From the NCBI GenBank assembly GCA_031282385.1, contig JAITDV010000225.1:1-14436 (forward strand): a DNA stretch of 14,436 bases, in the 5' to 3' direction. Source of the stretch: Planctomycetaceae bacterium (GTDB lineage: Bacteria; Planctomycetota; Planctomycetia; Pirellulales; Thermoguttaceae). The notes under the pieces were generated by a model that saw only the letters and a list, made by a program, of their open reading frames with translations, searched no databases and was not told where the DNA came from. This document shows positions 1 through 6,157 of this stretch, piece after piece. Numbering within the stretch: the first letter of the stretch is position 1; each line of letters begins with the position of its first letter. The position numbers and the translations under genes are program-made.

Positions 1-47
1 AGCAAAAAATAACGTAATATTTCAGTAGAATTTACCCAAACCATACA

Positions 48-120
48 CCTGCCTGAAAGGCAAGATTAGGACAACCGTTGGTCATGGATCGACGCCATAA
101 AATCCTGCCTTTCAGGCAGG
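48..120. repeat. Inverted repeat with nested mini-hairpins, 3' of the glycosylase gene
   Basis: Arms at 48-67 and 101-120 are inverted copies matching at 19 of 20 positions, with a 33-base spacer. Each arm also folds on itself (TGCCT-GAA-AGGCA and TGCCT-TTC-AGGCA), so the unit could form one long stem or two small hairpins, the same architecture as the core of family A. It lies 23 bases past the stop of the minus-strand glycosylase gene. It could act as that gene's transcript end, although there is no T-run on the minus-strand side. Bases 1-47 hold nothing I recognise. Confidence 0.6.
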
Positions 121-142
121 AGAAAAAAAGGCGACTGAATAG

Positions 143-1069
143 TTACTTTGTCGGGTGTTGTTTTTTGTTTCTCAATCCTTTTCGGATGTAGTAAAAGATA
201 TATTCTTGGGCTATTCCTGCAAAATTTCCGAATTTTGTTGCGTCAAGGTTATTGTTGTAGTATTTTTTCGCCTTCTCCATCCAAGTGTCGATTGGAAATG
301 CGTCCAATTTGCCCAATCCGAAAAGTAAAACGCAATTTGCTACTTTGGGACCAACTCCTCGCAATTGTAACAACTTTTCTCTTGCCTCGTTTGTGGGCAA
401 ATTTTTAAGTTCGTCAAGTTTTAATTTATTTTCTGCCACTTTTTGTGCTGCCGAAATCAAATATTCTGTTCGATAACCCAATCCGGTTTGCCGTAAATCC
501 GATTCTTTCAATCTTGCAATCGTTTCCGCTGACGGAAACGAATAAAATTCTGTCCCGTCAAACTCAATCCGTTCCCCGCACAACACACAAATTTTAGCAA
601 TACTCGAACTAATCTTCGGAATATTGTTGTTTTGTGAAATAATATAAGACCCCAACATTTCCCACGCATCTTGTTTTAGAACACGCAACCCGCAACCGAA
701 TTCTATTGCAGCCAACGTAAACGGATGCGAGCCGAATTGCAACAAAATTTCGCCGTAATCACGCCCCAAATCAAAATAATTACGCCAAAACTCAACCGTA
801 CCAACCCCTCGCGCCCAAACCGACGCTCCATCACTCCAAACTCGAATCGGTAAACCACAAACGATACCGCGATATAAAATCTTCACAACTCCATTAGCAC
901 CGCAATTATTGTCAAAATTAGAAAAGGATGCTTCGCGTTGCCAACGAAAGCATTGACCGCAATCAAGTGTCGCCTCAAGTGACAACTCCGACGCCGAACT
1001 GATATAAGATTCAAAGATCAAATTTTCTGAATTTGATTTATTTTCAGTTGTTTTCAAACTGTTCACCAT
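143..1069 (-). CDS. ogg: 8-oxoguanine DNA glycosylase, OGG1-type (HhH-GPD)
   Basis: A base-excision repair enzyme expected to remove 8-oxoguanine from DNA and cut the strand by beta-elimination. The N-terminal OGG domain (about residues 18-130) carries LDCGQCFRW at 35-43, and the helical HhH-GPD domain follows (about 131-300). ISQNNNIPKI at 144-153 matches the 'NNN' motif of OGG1 proteins. The helix-hairpin-helix LRGVGPKVANC at 236-246 contains the presumed catalytic Lys242, and FPIDTW at 258-263 contains the catalytic Asp261. At 308 residues it is full length for the family. The ATG and first codons (MVNSL) lie inside the end of a family-B repeat and there is no Shine-Dalgarno sequence, so the original start may have been replaced or lie downstream; no other Met precedes the conserved domain. 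The family is confident, the start is not. Confidence 0.88.
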   Translation of the reverse strand: MVNSLKTTENKSNSENLIFESYISSASELSLEATLDCGQCFRWQREASFSNFDNNCGANGVVKILYRGIVCGLPIRVWSDGASVWARGVGTVEFWRNYFDLGRDYGEILLQFGSHPFTLAAIEFGCGLRVLKQDAWEMLGSYIISQNNNIPKISSSIAKICVLCGERIEFDGTEFYSFPSAETIARLKESDLRQTGLGYRTEYLISAAQKVAENKLKLDELKNLPTNEAREKLLQLRGVGPKVANCVLLFGLGKLDAFPIDTWMEKAKKYYNNNLDATKFGNFAGIAQEYIFYYIRKGLRNKKQHPTK

Positions 1070-1140
1070 TAAATTTCGTTTACCTTAGCCTGCTCACGTG
1101 TGCGCTCTTGAGTCCCGCAAATTATAGTACAAGCTGTATA
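1057..1140 (+). repeat. Family B repeat, copy B1 (overlaps the 5' end of the glycosylase gene)
   Basis: It starts with AAACTGTTCACCATTAAAT (left terminus) and ends with ATTATAGTACAAGCTGTATA (right terminus). The interior keeps CGTTTACC and GCTCTTGAGTC, but the central hairpin is degraded to GCCTGCTCACGTGTGC. The left terminus overlaps codons 1-5 of the minus-strand glycosylase gene. Confidence 0.7.
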
Positions 1141-1172
1141 GGATTGGATTTGTTGTAGTGGGGATTTTGTTA

Positions 1173-1610
1173 TTATATGTAGTAATCATTTGTTTCTTGT
1201 TCATGGATTTGGTCAAGAATATCTTGCAAGGTAATATTATTGAGATAATCTGTTATTACTTTTTTGAGTCCGTTGCAAATGTAGTCAAAGATTACTTCGG
1301 AATTTTGTCTACAATTTTCCCCGCCGATTCCTTGCAACTCTACAGGCGAAATACTGCGTTCCGTAATACCAAATATAAAACCGACTGTACATTTGTCTGC
1401 AGGGCGGGCAAGTTTATAACCGCCTTGAGAACCGCGATTGGTTAAGAGCAAACCGGCACGATTAAGATGCGATGCTATTTGTTCAAGATATTTCTTGGAA
1501 ATTCCTTGACGGCCAGCAATGTCCCGCAATGAAATAAAACCTTCGCCGCTGTGTTCCGCCAAGTCAAGCAACATCTTCAAAGAATATAATCCCTTAGCCG
1601 ATATTTTCAT
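1173..1610 (-). CDS. Rrf2-family winged-helix transcriptional regulator
   Basis: A 145-residue DNA-binding regulator of the Rrf2 family (IscR, NsrR and CymR are members). The N-terminal winged helix (about 1-70) starts MKISAKGLYSLKMLLDLA; the recognition helix lies around ISKKYLEQIASHL (37-49) and the wing around RGSQGGYKL (59-67). IscR holds a [2Fe-2S] cluster with three closely spaced Cys plus His. Here the cysteines are C74, C100 and C112, with no matching C-x5-C-x5-C array, so cluster binding is doubtful and a CymR-like cluster-free mode is possible. The start is supported by GAGGTG five bases before the ATG. A 7-bp inverted repeat just upstream could be its own operator. The target genes cannot be told from sequence. 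Confidence 0.85.
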   Translation of the reverse strand: MKISAKGLYSLKMLLDLAEHSGEGFISLRDIAGRQGISKKYLEQIASHLNRAGLLLTNRGSQGGYKLARPADKCTVGFIFGITERSISPVELQGIGGENCRQNSEVIFDYICNGLKKVITDYLNNITLQDILDQIHEQETNDYYI

Positions 1611-1625
1611 AACAACACCTCGAAA

Positions 1626-1647
1626 TCATTCGCAAATAAACGAATGA
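1626..1647 (-). promoter_or_regulatory. Candidate operator upstream of the Rrf2-family gene
   Basis: TCATTCG at 1626-1632 and CGAATGA at 1641-1647 are perfect inverted repeats separated by 8 bases, 15 bases before the regulator's start codon. Rrf2 proteins commonly repress their own genes by binding dyads near the promoter. The role here is inferred from position and symmetry only. Confidence 0.4.
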
Positions 1648-1693
1648 ATATAACGAACACAAATTAGAATTTTTGTAACAAAAAAGGCATTAA

Positions 1694-1798
1694 TAAACTG
1701 TTCGCACTTTAAATCTCGTTTACTACTGCCTGCTTACCTAAATCGGAAAGCAGGCTTTTATGCTCTTGAGTCACATAATTTATAGTACGAGCAGGATA
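1694..1798 (+). repeat. Family B repeat, copy B2
   Basis: A nearly complete copy with left terminus TAAACTGTTCGCACTTTAAA, central stem GCCTGCTT/AAAGCAGGC followed by TTTTA, GCTCTTGAGTCAC, and right terminus TTTATAGTACGAGCAGGATA. It lies between the 3' end of argG and the start of the Rrf2 gene. Similarity to copy B6 continues past the right terminus (AGAATTGTTG occurs after both), so the element may be longer than its obvious ends. Confidence 0.8.
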
Positions 1799-1829
1799 AA
1801 ATTGGTTTGGAATAGAATTGTTGGACTGA

Positions 1830-3056
1830 TTATTTCTTTTGTTTCAATTTGGCTTGGACACGCAAGGGAAGTCCTTGAATTTTTAGGAATCCGGTTGCGT
1901 CATCTTGGTCGTATGCTCCTCCGCCTTCCATTGTGGCAATACCTTCATCGTAGAGGCTATTTTCGCTTTGCCGGCTGACAACAATAATATTGCCTTTGTA
2001 GATTTCTAAAGTAACTTCTCCGGTTACGGTTTTTTGGGCTTCGCGGATAAAGGCGAGCAATGCCGTCATTTTGGCGTGGTACCAAAAACCATAATAAACC
2101 ATTTCGGCAACTTCAGGAGAAAGACGATCTCTTAAATGCATAAGATCACGGTCAAGAGTCAATTGTTCTACATAACGATGAGCAGCATAAAGCAATGTCA
2201 TACCCGGTGCTTCATAGACTCCGCGACTTTTCATGCCGACAAAACGATTTTCAACCATATCAATTATTCCGATTCCGTTTCGACCGCCTATTTGGTTGAG
2301 TTCTTTGATTATGTTTACGGCGTTGGATTTTTGACCGTTGACAGATACTGGCAAACCGTTTTTGAAACAAATTGTAACTTTTTCGGTTTTATTCTGTGCT
2401 TTTTGCGGTTGGACACACATTCTGAAGTCAATCTTATCCATCCCGCAAACATCAAGACGTTCAAGAATACCCGCCTCATAACTTATATGCAAACAATTTT
2501 CATCGCTGCTGTATGGTTTTAGACGAGATACCTGAACGGGGATTTTTTTTGCTTCGCAATATTCTATCATTTCGCCTCTGCCAGGGAATTTTTCACGAAA
2601 TTCACGATTTCGCCAAGGCGCAATTACTTCAATATCAGGATTCAACGCTTCTGCGGCAAGTTGAAAACGGCATTGATCATTTCCTTTGCCGGTTGCACCG
2701 TGAGCGAATGCCGTTGCACCGACTTCAGATGCAATACGTAAACATTCTTTTGCAATTATTGGTCTTGCAATTGAGGTTCCGAGAAGATAGACGCCTTCGT
2801 ATTTCGCTTGAAATTGTAATATGGGAAAAGCAAAATCGCGGCACATTTCATTTTGGACGTTAACAACTCGTGTGGTTGTTGCGCCGATTTTTTTGGCTTT
2901 ATCAATAATAGCTTCGCGGTTTTCGCAAGGTTGACCCAAGTCAACATAAACCGCGTGAACTTCGTAACCTTGTTCTTTAAGCCAACACAAAATCACAGAA
3001 GTATCAAGACCGCCGGAATACGCCAACACACAACTTTTTTTCTTTTTTGTTCTCAT
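1830..3056 (-). CDS. argG: Argininosuccinate synthase
   Basis: It condenses citrulline and aspartate with ATP to argininosuccinate, the penultimate step of arginine synthesis, in the cytoplasm. The 408-residue length is normal. The N-terminal ATP-pyrophosphatase loop SGGLDTS is at 14-20, HGATGKGNDQCRF at 119-131, and PYSSDENCLHISYEAG at 181-196. The C-terminal region keeps GRNGIG, ENRFVGMKSRGVYEAPG and YDQDDATGFLKIQGLP, typical of the family. The start is the first ATG, right before the P-loop; no Shine-Dalgarno sequence is seen. From memory the wording (VYVDLGQPCE, LLGTSIARP, AEMVYYGFWY) is closest to planctomycete ArgG, which is my main clue to the host. It is flanked on both sides by family-B repeats and separated from the other genes, so it probably has its own promoter, which I could not place. 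Confidence 0.96.
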   Translation of the reverse strand: MRTKKKKSCVLAYSGGLDTSVILCWLKEQGYEVHAVYVDLGQPCENREAIIDKAKKIGATTTRVVNVQNEMCRDFAFPILQFQAKYEGVYLLGTSIARPIIAKECLRIASEVGATAFAHGATGKGNDQCRFQLAAEALNPDIEVIAPWRNREFREKFPGRGEMIEYCEAKKIPVQVSRLKPYSSDENCLHISYEAGILERLDVCGMDKIDFRMCVQPQKAQNKTEKVTICFKNGLPVSVNGQKSNAVNIIKELNQIGGRNGIGIIDMVENRFVGMKSRGVYEAPGMTLLYAAHRYVEQLTLDRDLMHLRDRLSPEVAEMVYYGFWYHAKMTALLAFIREAQKTVTGEVTLEIYKGNIIVVSRQSENSLYDEGIATMEGGGAYDQDDATGFLKIQGLPLRVQAKLKQKK

Positions 3057-3072
3057 TTTTCTAAAATTATTT

Positions 3073-3174
3073 TAGATTGTTCACAACTTAAATTTCGTTT
3101 GATGTTGTCTGTTTACATACTGTCAAGCATTGATGTTTTTGCGCAATTGAACAACGCAATTTACAAGACAAACA
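3073..3174 (+). repeat. Family B repeat, degenerate copy
   Basis: It aligns end to end with the other copies but is heavily diverged: TTGTTCACAACTTAAATTTCG at the left (longer match split by one insertion), a decayed stem GTCTGTTTACATAC/GTCAAGCA, then ACGCAATTTAC near the right end. It sits 17 bases upstream of the argG start, so it must contain or abut the argG promoter. Confidence 0.5.
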
Positions 3175-3238
3175 ACTCGAAAATAATTATAACTGCAAAA
3201 AAAGTTTCGTAAATCCTTACATTGGCGGATAACTCTTG

Positions 3239-3341
3239 TATATCGCTCGTACTATAAATTGCGGGACTCAAGAGCGTAAAAGCCTGCTTTCCGGTAAGTA
3301 AGCAGGCGATGGTAAACGAAATTTAAAGTGTGAACAGTTTA
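3239..3341 (-). repeat. Family B repeat, copy B3 (reverse)
   Basis: A full copy in reverse: TATATCGCTCGTACTATAAA at its left edge, GACTCAAGAGCGTAAAA, stem GCCTGCTT/AAGCAGGC, then AAAGTGTGAACAGTTTA at its right edge. Confidence 0.85.
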
Positions 3342-3743
3342 AAAATTGTCGCCAGTAAAAAAAACATAACAATATAAAATAAACAAAAGTAAACAACTCT
3401 TCTTTATCAAATTCCCCTAATAAACTTCTAACGCCTTTTCCTTAATCCCTAACCTCTAATCACTCCCGCTTCAATCAAGATTACATTTTCGTAAAGTTTG
3501 AATTTCAGATGACGGAGATGTAGGGAGAAAGTGGCGGAAATTGTTGTAGGTTGGTTACGAAATGGTGGTTTTTTGGTTTTTGGGGAAAAATTTGAAAGAG
3601 GTTTTTTTGAGAATAGTTTGATTTTGTAAGGGATTGTTGAGTTTCTTTTGATCTTTCTTTTTTGTAGGATTCTTAATGGCATGTTTAATGCTCATTTTGT
3701 CAAGATATTGTTTGTCCTCGAAAGTTTGTTGAGGCAAGTAATA
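3342..3743. other. Gene-free AT-rich stretch between two head-to-head family-B repeats
   Basis: About 400 bases with no supportable gene. Short minus-strand open frames exist (3449-3682 and 3555-3755), but they overlap each other, are lysine-rich in the way of random AT-rich DNA, and match nothing I know. The stretch is bordered by the GAACAGTTTA end of copy B3 and the TAAACTGTTC end of copy B4. Confidence 0.5.
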
Positions 3744-3844
3744 TAAACTGTTCACACATTAAATTTCCGTACCACCACTTGCTTACCTATCAGAAAGCAT
3801 GCTTTTACGTTCTTGAGTCAGTCAATTTATAGTACGAGCAGTAT
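3744..3844 (+). repeat. Family B repeat, copy B4, upstream of nifH
   Basis: A complete copy: left terminus TAAACTGTTCACACATTAAA, hairpin GCTTACCTATCAGAAAGC followed by TTTTACG, TTCTTGAGTCA, and right terminus ATTTATAGTACGAGCAGTAT. Within this one copy the two termini match as inverted repeats at 15 of 21 positions. It ends about 150 bases before nifH, so it is the left border of the nif promoter region. Confidence 0.85.
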
Positions 3845-3921
3845 GTAGTAAACCCGAAATCAAATTGACCGATCACGGTTCACCAAATTTGAAGCCGTTT
3901 TTTGTGTTTTTTACATGCGGG

Positions 3922-3940
3922 TATTTGAAGTGTATTTGAA
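3922..3940 (+). promoter_or_regulatory. Helically phased direct repeat upstream of nifH
   Basis: TATTTGAA occurs at 3922-3929 and again at 3933-3940, 11 bases apart (one helical turn), 51 bases before the nifH ATG; a related AATTTGAA is at 3886-3893. This spacing suits a regulator binding one DNA face. I find no convincing sigma-54 -24/-12 element or NifA TGT-N10-ACA site here. The function is inferred. Confidence 0.3.
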
Positions 3941-3991
3941 ATTTTAATTTCGGAAGTTGCCCAAGCTAATTTGTGCAAACAGAAAAATATT

Positions 3992-4816
3992 ATGCGAAAA
4001 ATTGCTATTTACGGAAAAGGCGGTATCGGAAAATCCACAACAACTCAAAATACTGTTGCCGCTCTTGCTGAGATGGGTAAAAACATGATGGTTGTCGGGT
4101 GCGATCCTAAAGCTGATTCTACGAGATTGTTGCTTAACGGGCTCGCACAAAAAACTGTGCTTGATACGCTCCGAACAGAAGGCGAAGACCTTGATCTGGA
4201 CGATGTGGTTAAGTGCGGTTTCAAAGGAACACGTTGTGTTGAGTCCGGCGGACCTGAACCCGGCGTAGGTTGTGCGGGACGCGGGATAATTACTTCAATA
4301 AACTTGCTCGAACAACTTGGAGCTTTTGATCCGAAATATAAACTTGATTATACGTTTTATGACGTACTGGGCGATGTTGTCTGCGGCGGGTTCGCAATGC
4401 CAATAAGAGACGGTAAGGCAGAAGAAATTTATATAGTTTGTTCCGGCGAAATGATGGCAATGTACGCGGCAAATAATATTTGCAAAGGCATCAGAAAGTT
4501 TGCAGAAGCGGGTACGGTTCGTTTGGGCGGATTGATTTGTAATAGCAGGAAAGTTGATCGCGAGGCGGAGTTGATAATGGCGTTGGCATCGCGCCTTGGC
4601 ACACAGATGATTCATTTTGTCCCGCGAGATAACATGGTTCAACGCGCCGAAATAAACAAAAAAACAGTAATCGACTACGACGCAACCGTACCACAAGCAG
4701 ACGAATACCGAAAACTCGCAAACGCAATCGAAAAAAATACGCTTTTTGTTGTTCCTAATCCGCTTGATATTTCGGAATTGGAAGCGTTGTTGATGGAATT
4801 TGGAATTGCGGATTGA
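3992..4816 (+). CDS. nifH: Nitrogenase iron protein (dinitrogenase reductase)
   Basis: A homodimeric ATPase that carries a [4Fe-4S] cluster and passes electrons one at a time to NifDK. P-loop GKGGIGKS at 8-15, switch region GCDPKADSTR at 36-45, cluster ligands Cys94 (GVGCAGRG) and Cys131 (GDVVCGGFAMP), and Arg97, the position ADP-ribosylated in some diazotrophs. The product is 274 residues, full length. An in-frame TTG 21 bases upstream would extend it, but NifH proteins start MRKIAIYGKGG, so the ATG at 3992 is chosen; there is no Shine-Dalgarno sequence. It is the first gene of the nif cluster and is followed by nearly 400 bases filled with a family-A and a family-B repeat before nifI1, unusually wide for this operon type. 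The sequence clearly excludes the related protochlorophyllide reductase L-protein and fits the group III NifH clade. Confidence 0.97.
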   Translation: MRKIAIYGKGGIGKSTTTQNTVAALAEMGKNMMVVGCDPKADSTRLLLNGLAQKTVLDTLRTEGEDLDLDDVVKCGFKGTRCVESGGPEPGVGCAGRGIITSINLLEQLGAFDPKYKLDYTFYDVLGDVVCGGFAMPIRDGKAEEIYIVCSGEMMAMYAANNICKGIRKFAEAGTVRLGGLICNSRKVDREAELIMALASRLGTQMIHFVPRDNMVQRAEINKKTVIDYDATVPQADEYRKLANAIEKNTLFVVPNPLDISELEALLMEFGIAD

Positions 4817-4849
4817 TTAGATTAATTTGCACGCAAAATTTTATATATT

Positions 4850-5015
4850 ATATCTTTTCTCTAACCTAAAAATACACCAACACAACAAAAAACATACAAC
4901 AAAAACCGCCTTTAACTCCTCCGAGACCACACCCCTAACCCCTCCGAATGAGGGGAATAATTCCCCACCTTCGGAGGGGTCAGAGGTGGTCTCCTACAGG
5001 TTAGCGAAATGGTCT
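4850..5015 (+). repeat. Family A repeat, copy A1 (nifH-nifI1 spacer)
   Basis: The left terminus is decayed (TATCTTTTCTCTAACCT); the right terminus AGGTTAGCGAAATGGTCT is followed by TA. The interior has the usual left arm (CTAAAAATAC..., CCGCCTTTAACTCCTCCGAG) and one hairpin core, ACCCCTCCGAATGAGGGG / CCACCTTCGGAGGGGTC, with no extra 27-bp unit. Compensating and non-compensating changes suggest an older copy. Confidence 0.85.
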
Positions 5016-5114
5016 ATTGATCGTGCTATAAATTGCGTGATTCAAAAGCGTCAAAGCCTGCTTTCCTATAGATAAGCTGGCAAAGGTAAACGAAATTAAA
5101 GTGTGAACAATTTA
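5016..5114 (-). repeat. Family B repeat, copy B5 (reverse), abutting A1
   Basis: It begins at the very edge of A1 with TTGATCGTGCTATAAATTGC, continues with ATTCAAAAGCGTCAAA, stem GCCTGCTTTCC.../AAGCTGGC and CGAAATTAAAGTGTGAACAA, and ends in TTTA. The A1 terminus and the B5 terminus share the TCTATT junction. Confidence 0.8.
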
Positions 5115-5169
5115 AAACCGCTCAATATTTTTGCAATAAAATTTGTGATAAGTAACAAACAAAATGACA

Positions 5170-5188
5170 ATTGAATTATTGATTCAAT
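5170..5188. promoter_or_regulatory. Palindrome upstream of nifI1
   Basis: ATTGAAT (5170-5176) and ATTCAAT (5182-5188) are perfect inverted repeats around a 5-base centre, ending 25 bases before the nifI1 ATG. It could be a regulator site or a small RNA hairpin near the ribosome entry. No functional evidence. Confidence 0.35.
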
Positions 5189-5213
5189 GAACCTTTAACT
5201 TTATAAAACGAAT

Positions 5214-5543
5214 ATGTTGATGATACGTGCTATTATTCGACCGGAAAAATCTGATGCGGTGTTGGCGGCACTAATGGCGGACGGATTTCCGGCAGTTACA
5301 AAAATAACGGTTGCCGGACGCGGAAAACAACGCGGTATAAAAATCGGAAATGTTACCTACGACGAAATTCCGAAAGTGATGTTGTTGATGGTAATCAAAA
5401 ATAAAGACAAAGATTTTGTTGTCGGCAAAATTATTGAGGTTGCCCGTAGTTCGCAAGGCGCATTCGGCGACGGAAAAATTTTCATTTCACCGGTGGACGA
5501 AGTTTACACGGTAAGCTCCGGACTCAAAGAAACGGAGGATTAA
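5214..5543 (+). CDS. nifI1: Nitrogenase-regulating PII-like protein NifI1
   Basis: A small PII-family protein (109 residues) encoded inside the nif operon. With NifI2 it forms a complex that, in methanogens, inhibits dinitrogenase when 2-oxoglutarate is low (nitrogen sufficiency). Seen here: N-terminus MLMIRAIIRPEK, T-loop region GRGKQRGIKIG through about residue 54, and the B-loop and C-terminal signature AFGDGKIFISPVDEVYTV at 83-100. It lacks the classical GlnB sequence around the uridylylated tyrosine, as expected for NifI. The start is the first ATG; the Met-x-Met-Ile-Arg beginning is usual for NifI1. It ends three bases before nifI2, so the two are translated as a pair. The long repeat-filled gap before it suggests its mRNA level may be uncoupled from nifH. 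Confidence 0.93.
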   Translation: MLMIRAIIRPEKSDAVLAALMADGFPAVTKITVAGRGKQRGIKIGNVTYDEIPKVMLLMVIKNKDKDFVVGKIIEVARSSQGAFGDGKIFISPVDEVYTVSSGLKETED

Positions 5544-5546
5544 AAT

Positions 5547-5924
5547 ATGAAAGAAGTCATGGCAATCATACGAATCGATAAAATCAATAAAACAAAAGAT
5601 GCGTTGATGAGTGTCGGCATCAGTTCAATGCATGTGAAAGATGTGTTGGGACGCGGCAAGGGACTTGTAGATATGTTACGGCTTGATGGCGCAGAAAAAT
5701 TGTGGGAAGAAAAGATGGAGGAACTTGGATCGGTTGGGAGGTTGATTCCGAAACGCAAAATTTCAATTATCGTGCCGGATAAACTCGTTCAAAAAGTCGT
5801 CAAAACAATCATCACAACAAACCAAACCGGAAAAAGCGGCGACGGAAAAATTTTCGTCATGCCCGTAACAAATTCCATCAGAGTAAGAGACGCACAAGTC
5901 GGCGAAGAAACATTGGACGAATAG
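5547..5924 (+). CDS. nifI2: Nitrogenase-regulating PII-like protein NifI2
   Basis: The partner of NifI1 (125 residues), one of the two subunits of the NifI1-NifI2 sensor that binds 2-oxoglutarate and ATP and controls NifDK after translation. Seen: MKEVMAIIRIDK start, GRGKG at 35-39, the longer T-loop typical of NifI2 (about 40-68), and the conserved end SGDGKIFVMPV (97-107) followed by IRVRDAQVGEE (111-121). A Shine-Dalgarno-like GGAGG lies 8 bases before the ATG, inside the last codons of nifI1, one of the few in this window, supporting tight translational linkage. nifI1 and nifI2 form the only nif junction without a repeat insertion. Confidence 0.93.
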   Translation: MKEVMAIIRIDKINKTKDALMSVGISSMHVKDVLGRGKGLVDMLRLDGAEKLWEEKMEELGSVGRLIPKRKISIIVPDKLVQKVVKTIITTNQTGKSGDGKIFVMPVTNSIRVRDAQVGEETLDE

Positions 5925-5925
5925 T

Positions 5926-5965
5926 AAATGCTCTTGAGCTGCGCAATTTATAGTACAAACAATAG
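5926..5965 (+). repeat. Family B repeat, partial copy B6 (right half)
   Basis: Only the right part is present: ATGCTCTTGAGCTGCGCAA then TTTATAGTACAAACAATAGG, starting right after the nifI2 stop. The similarity with B2 extends beyond it (CAGAATTGTTG near 5981). Confidence 0.65.
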
Positions 5966-6080
5966 GACTTGGGTAACAGAATTGTTGACGATAATAAACA
6001 AACGACTGAATAGATAAAATTACACAAAAATTAAAAACACATAACATTCTACTGATTAGTTACCTTGTTTTTTGATCTTT

Positions 6081-6142
6081 GTTGATTGATATTGACATTG
6101 AAATAACAATCAACCGAATCAAATTCAAATCAATTATAATTG
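6081..6142. promoter_or_regulatory. Dyad and palindrome in the nifD leader
   Basis: GTTGATTG (6081-6088) pairs with CAATCAAC (6107-6114) across 18 bases. Further on, CAATTATAATTG (6131-6142) is a perfect 12-base palindrome 15 bases before the nifD ATG and contains TATAAT. Together they may hold a secondary promoter or a leader hairpin for nifD; no matching -35 box is evident. The rest of the 5966-6157 spacer shows nothing else. Confidence 0.35.
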
Positions 6143-6157
6143 AAAAAATCAAATAAA

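Noticed and set aside
1158..1445. Plus-strand open frame opposite the Rrf2 gene
   Set aside because: A shadow of the minus-strand regulator, which has clear family motifs and a ribosome site.
3449..3755. Two small minus-strand open frames upstream of nifH
   Set aside because: They overlap, are lysine-rich as expected from AT-rich DNA, lack a start signal and match nothing I know.
3971..3991. Upstream TTG start for nifH (seven extra residues)
   Set aside because: NifH proteins begin at MRKIAIYGKGG; the ATG at 3992 gives the canonical N-terminus.
3845..3991. Sigma-54 promoter and NifA upstream site for nifH
   Set aside because: No GG-N10-GC pair in the right context and no TGT-N10-ACA; the TGT/ACA near 3903 has the wrong spacing.
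6140..6157. Upstream TTG start for nifD
   Set aside because: It lies inside a 12-base palindrome and adds only six non-conserved residues; the ATG at 6158 is simpler.
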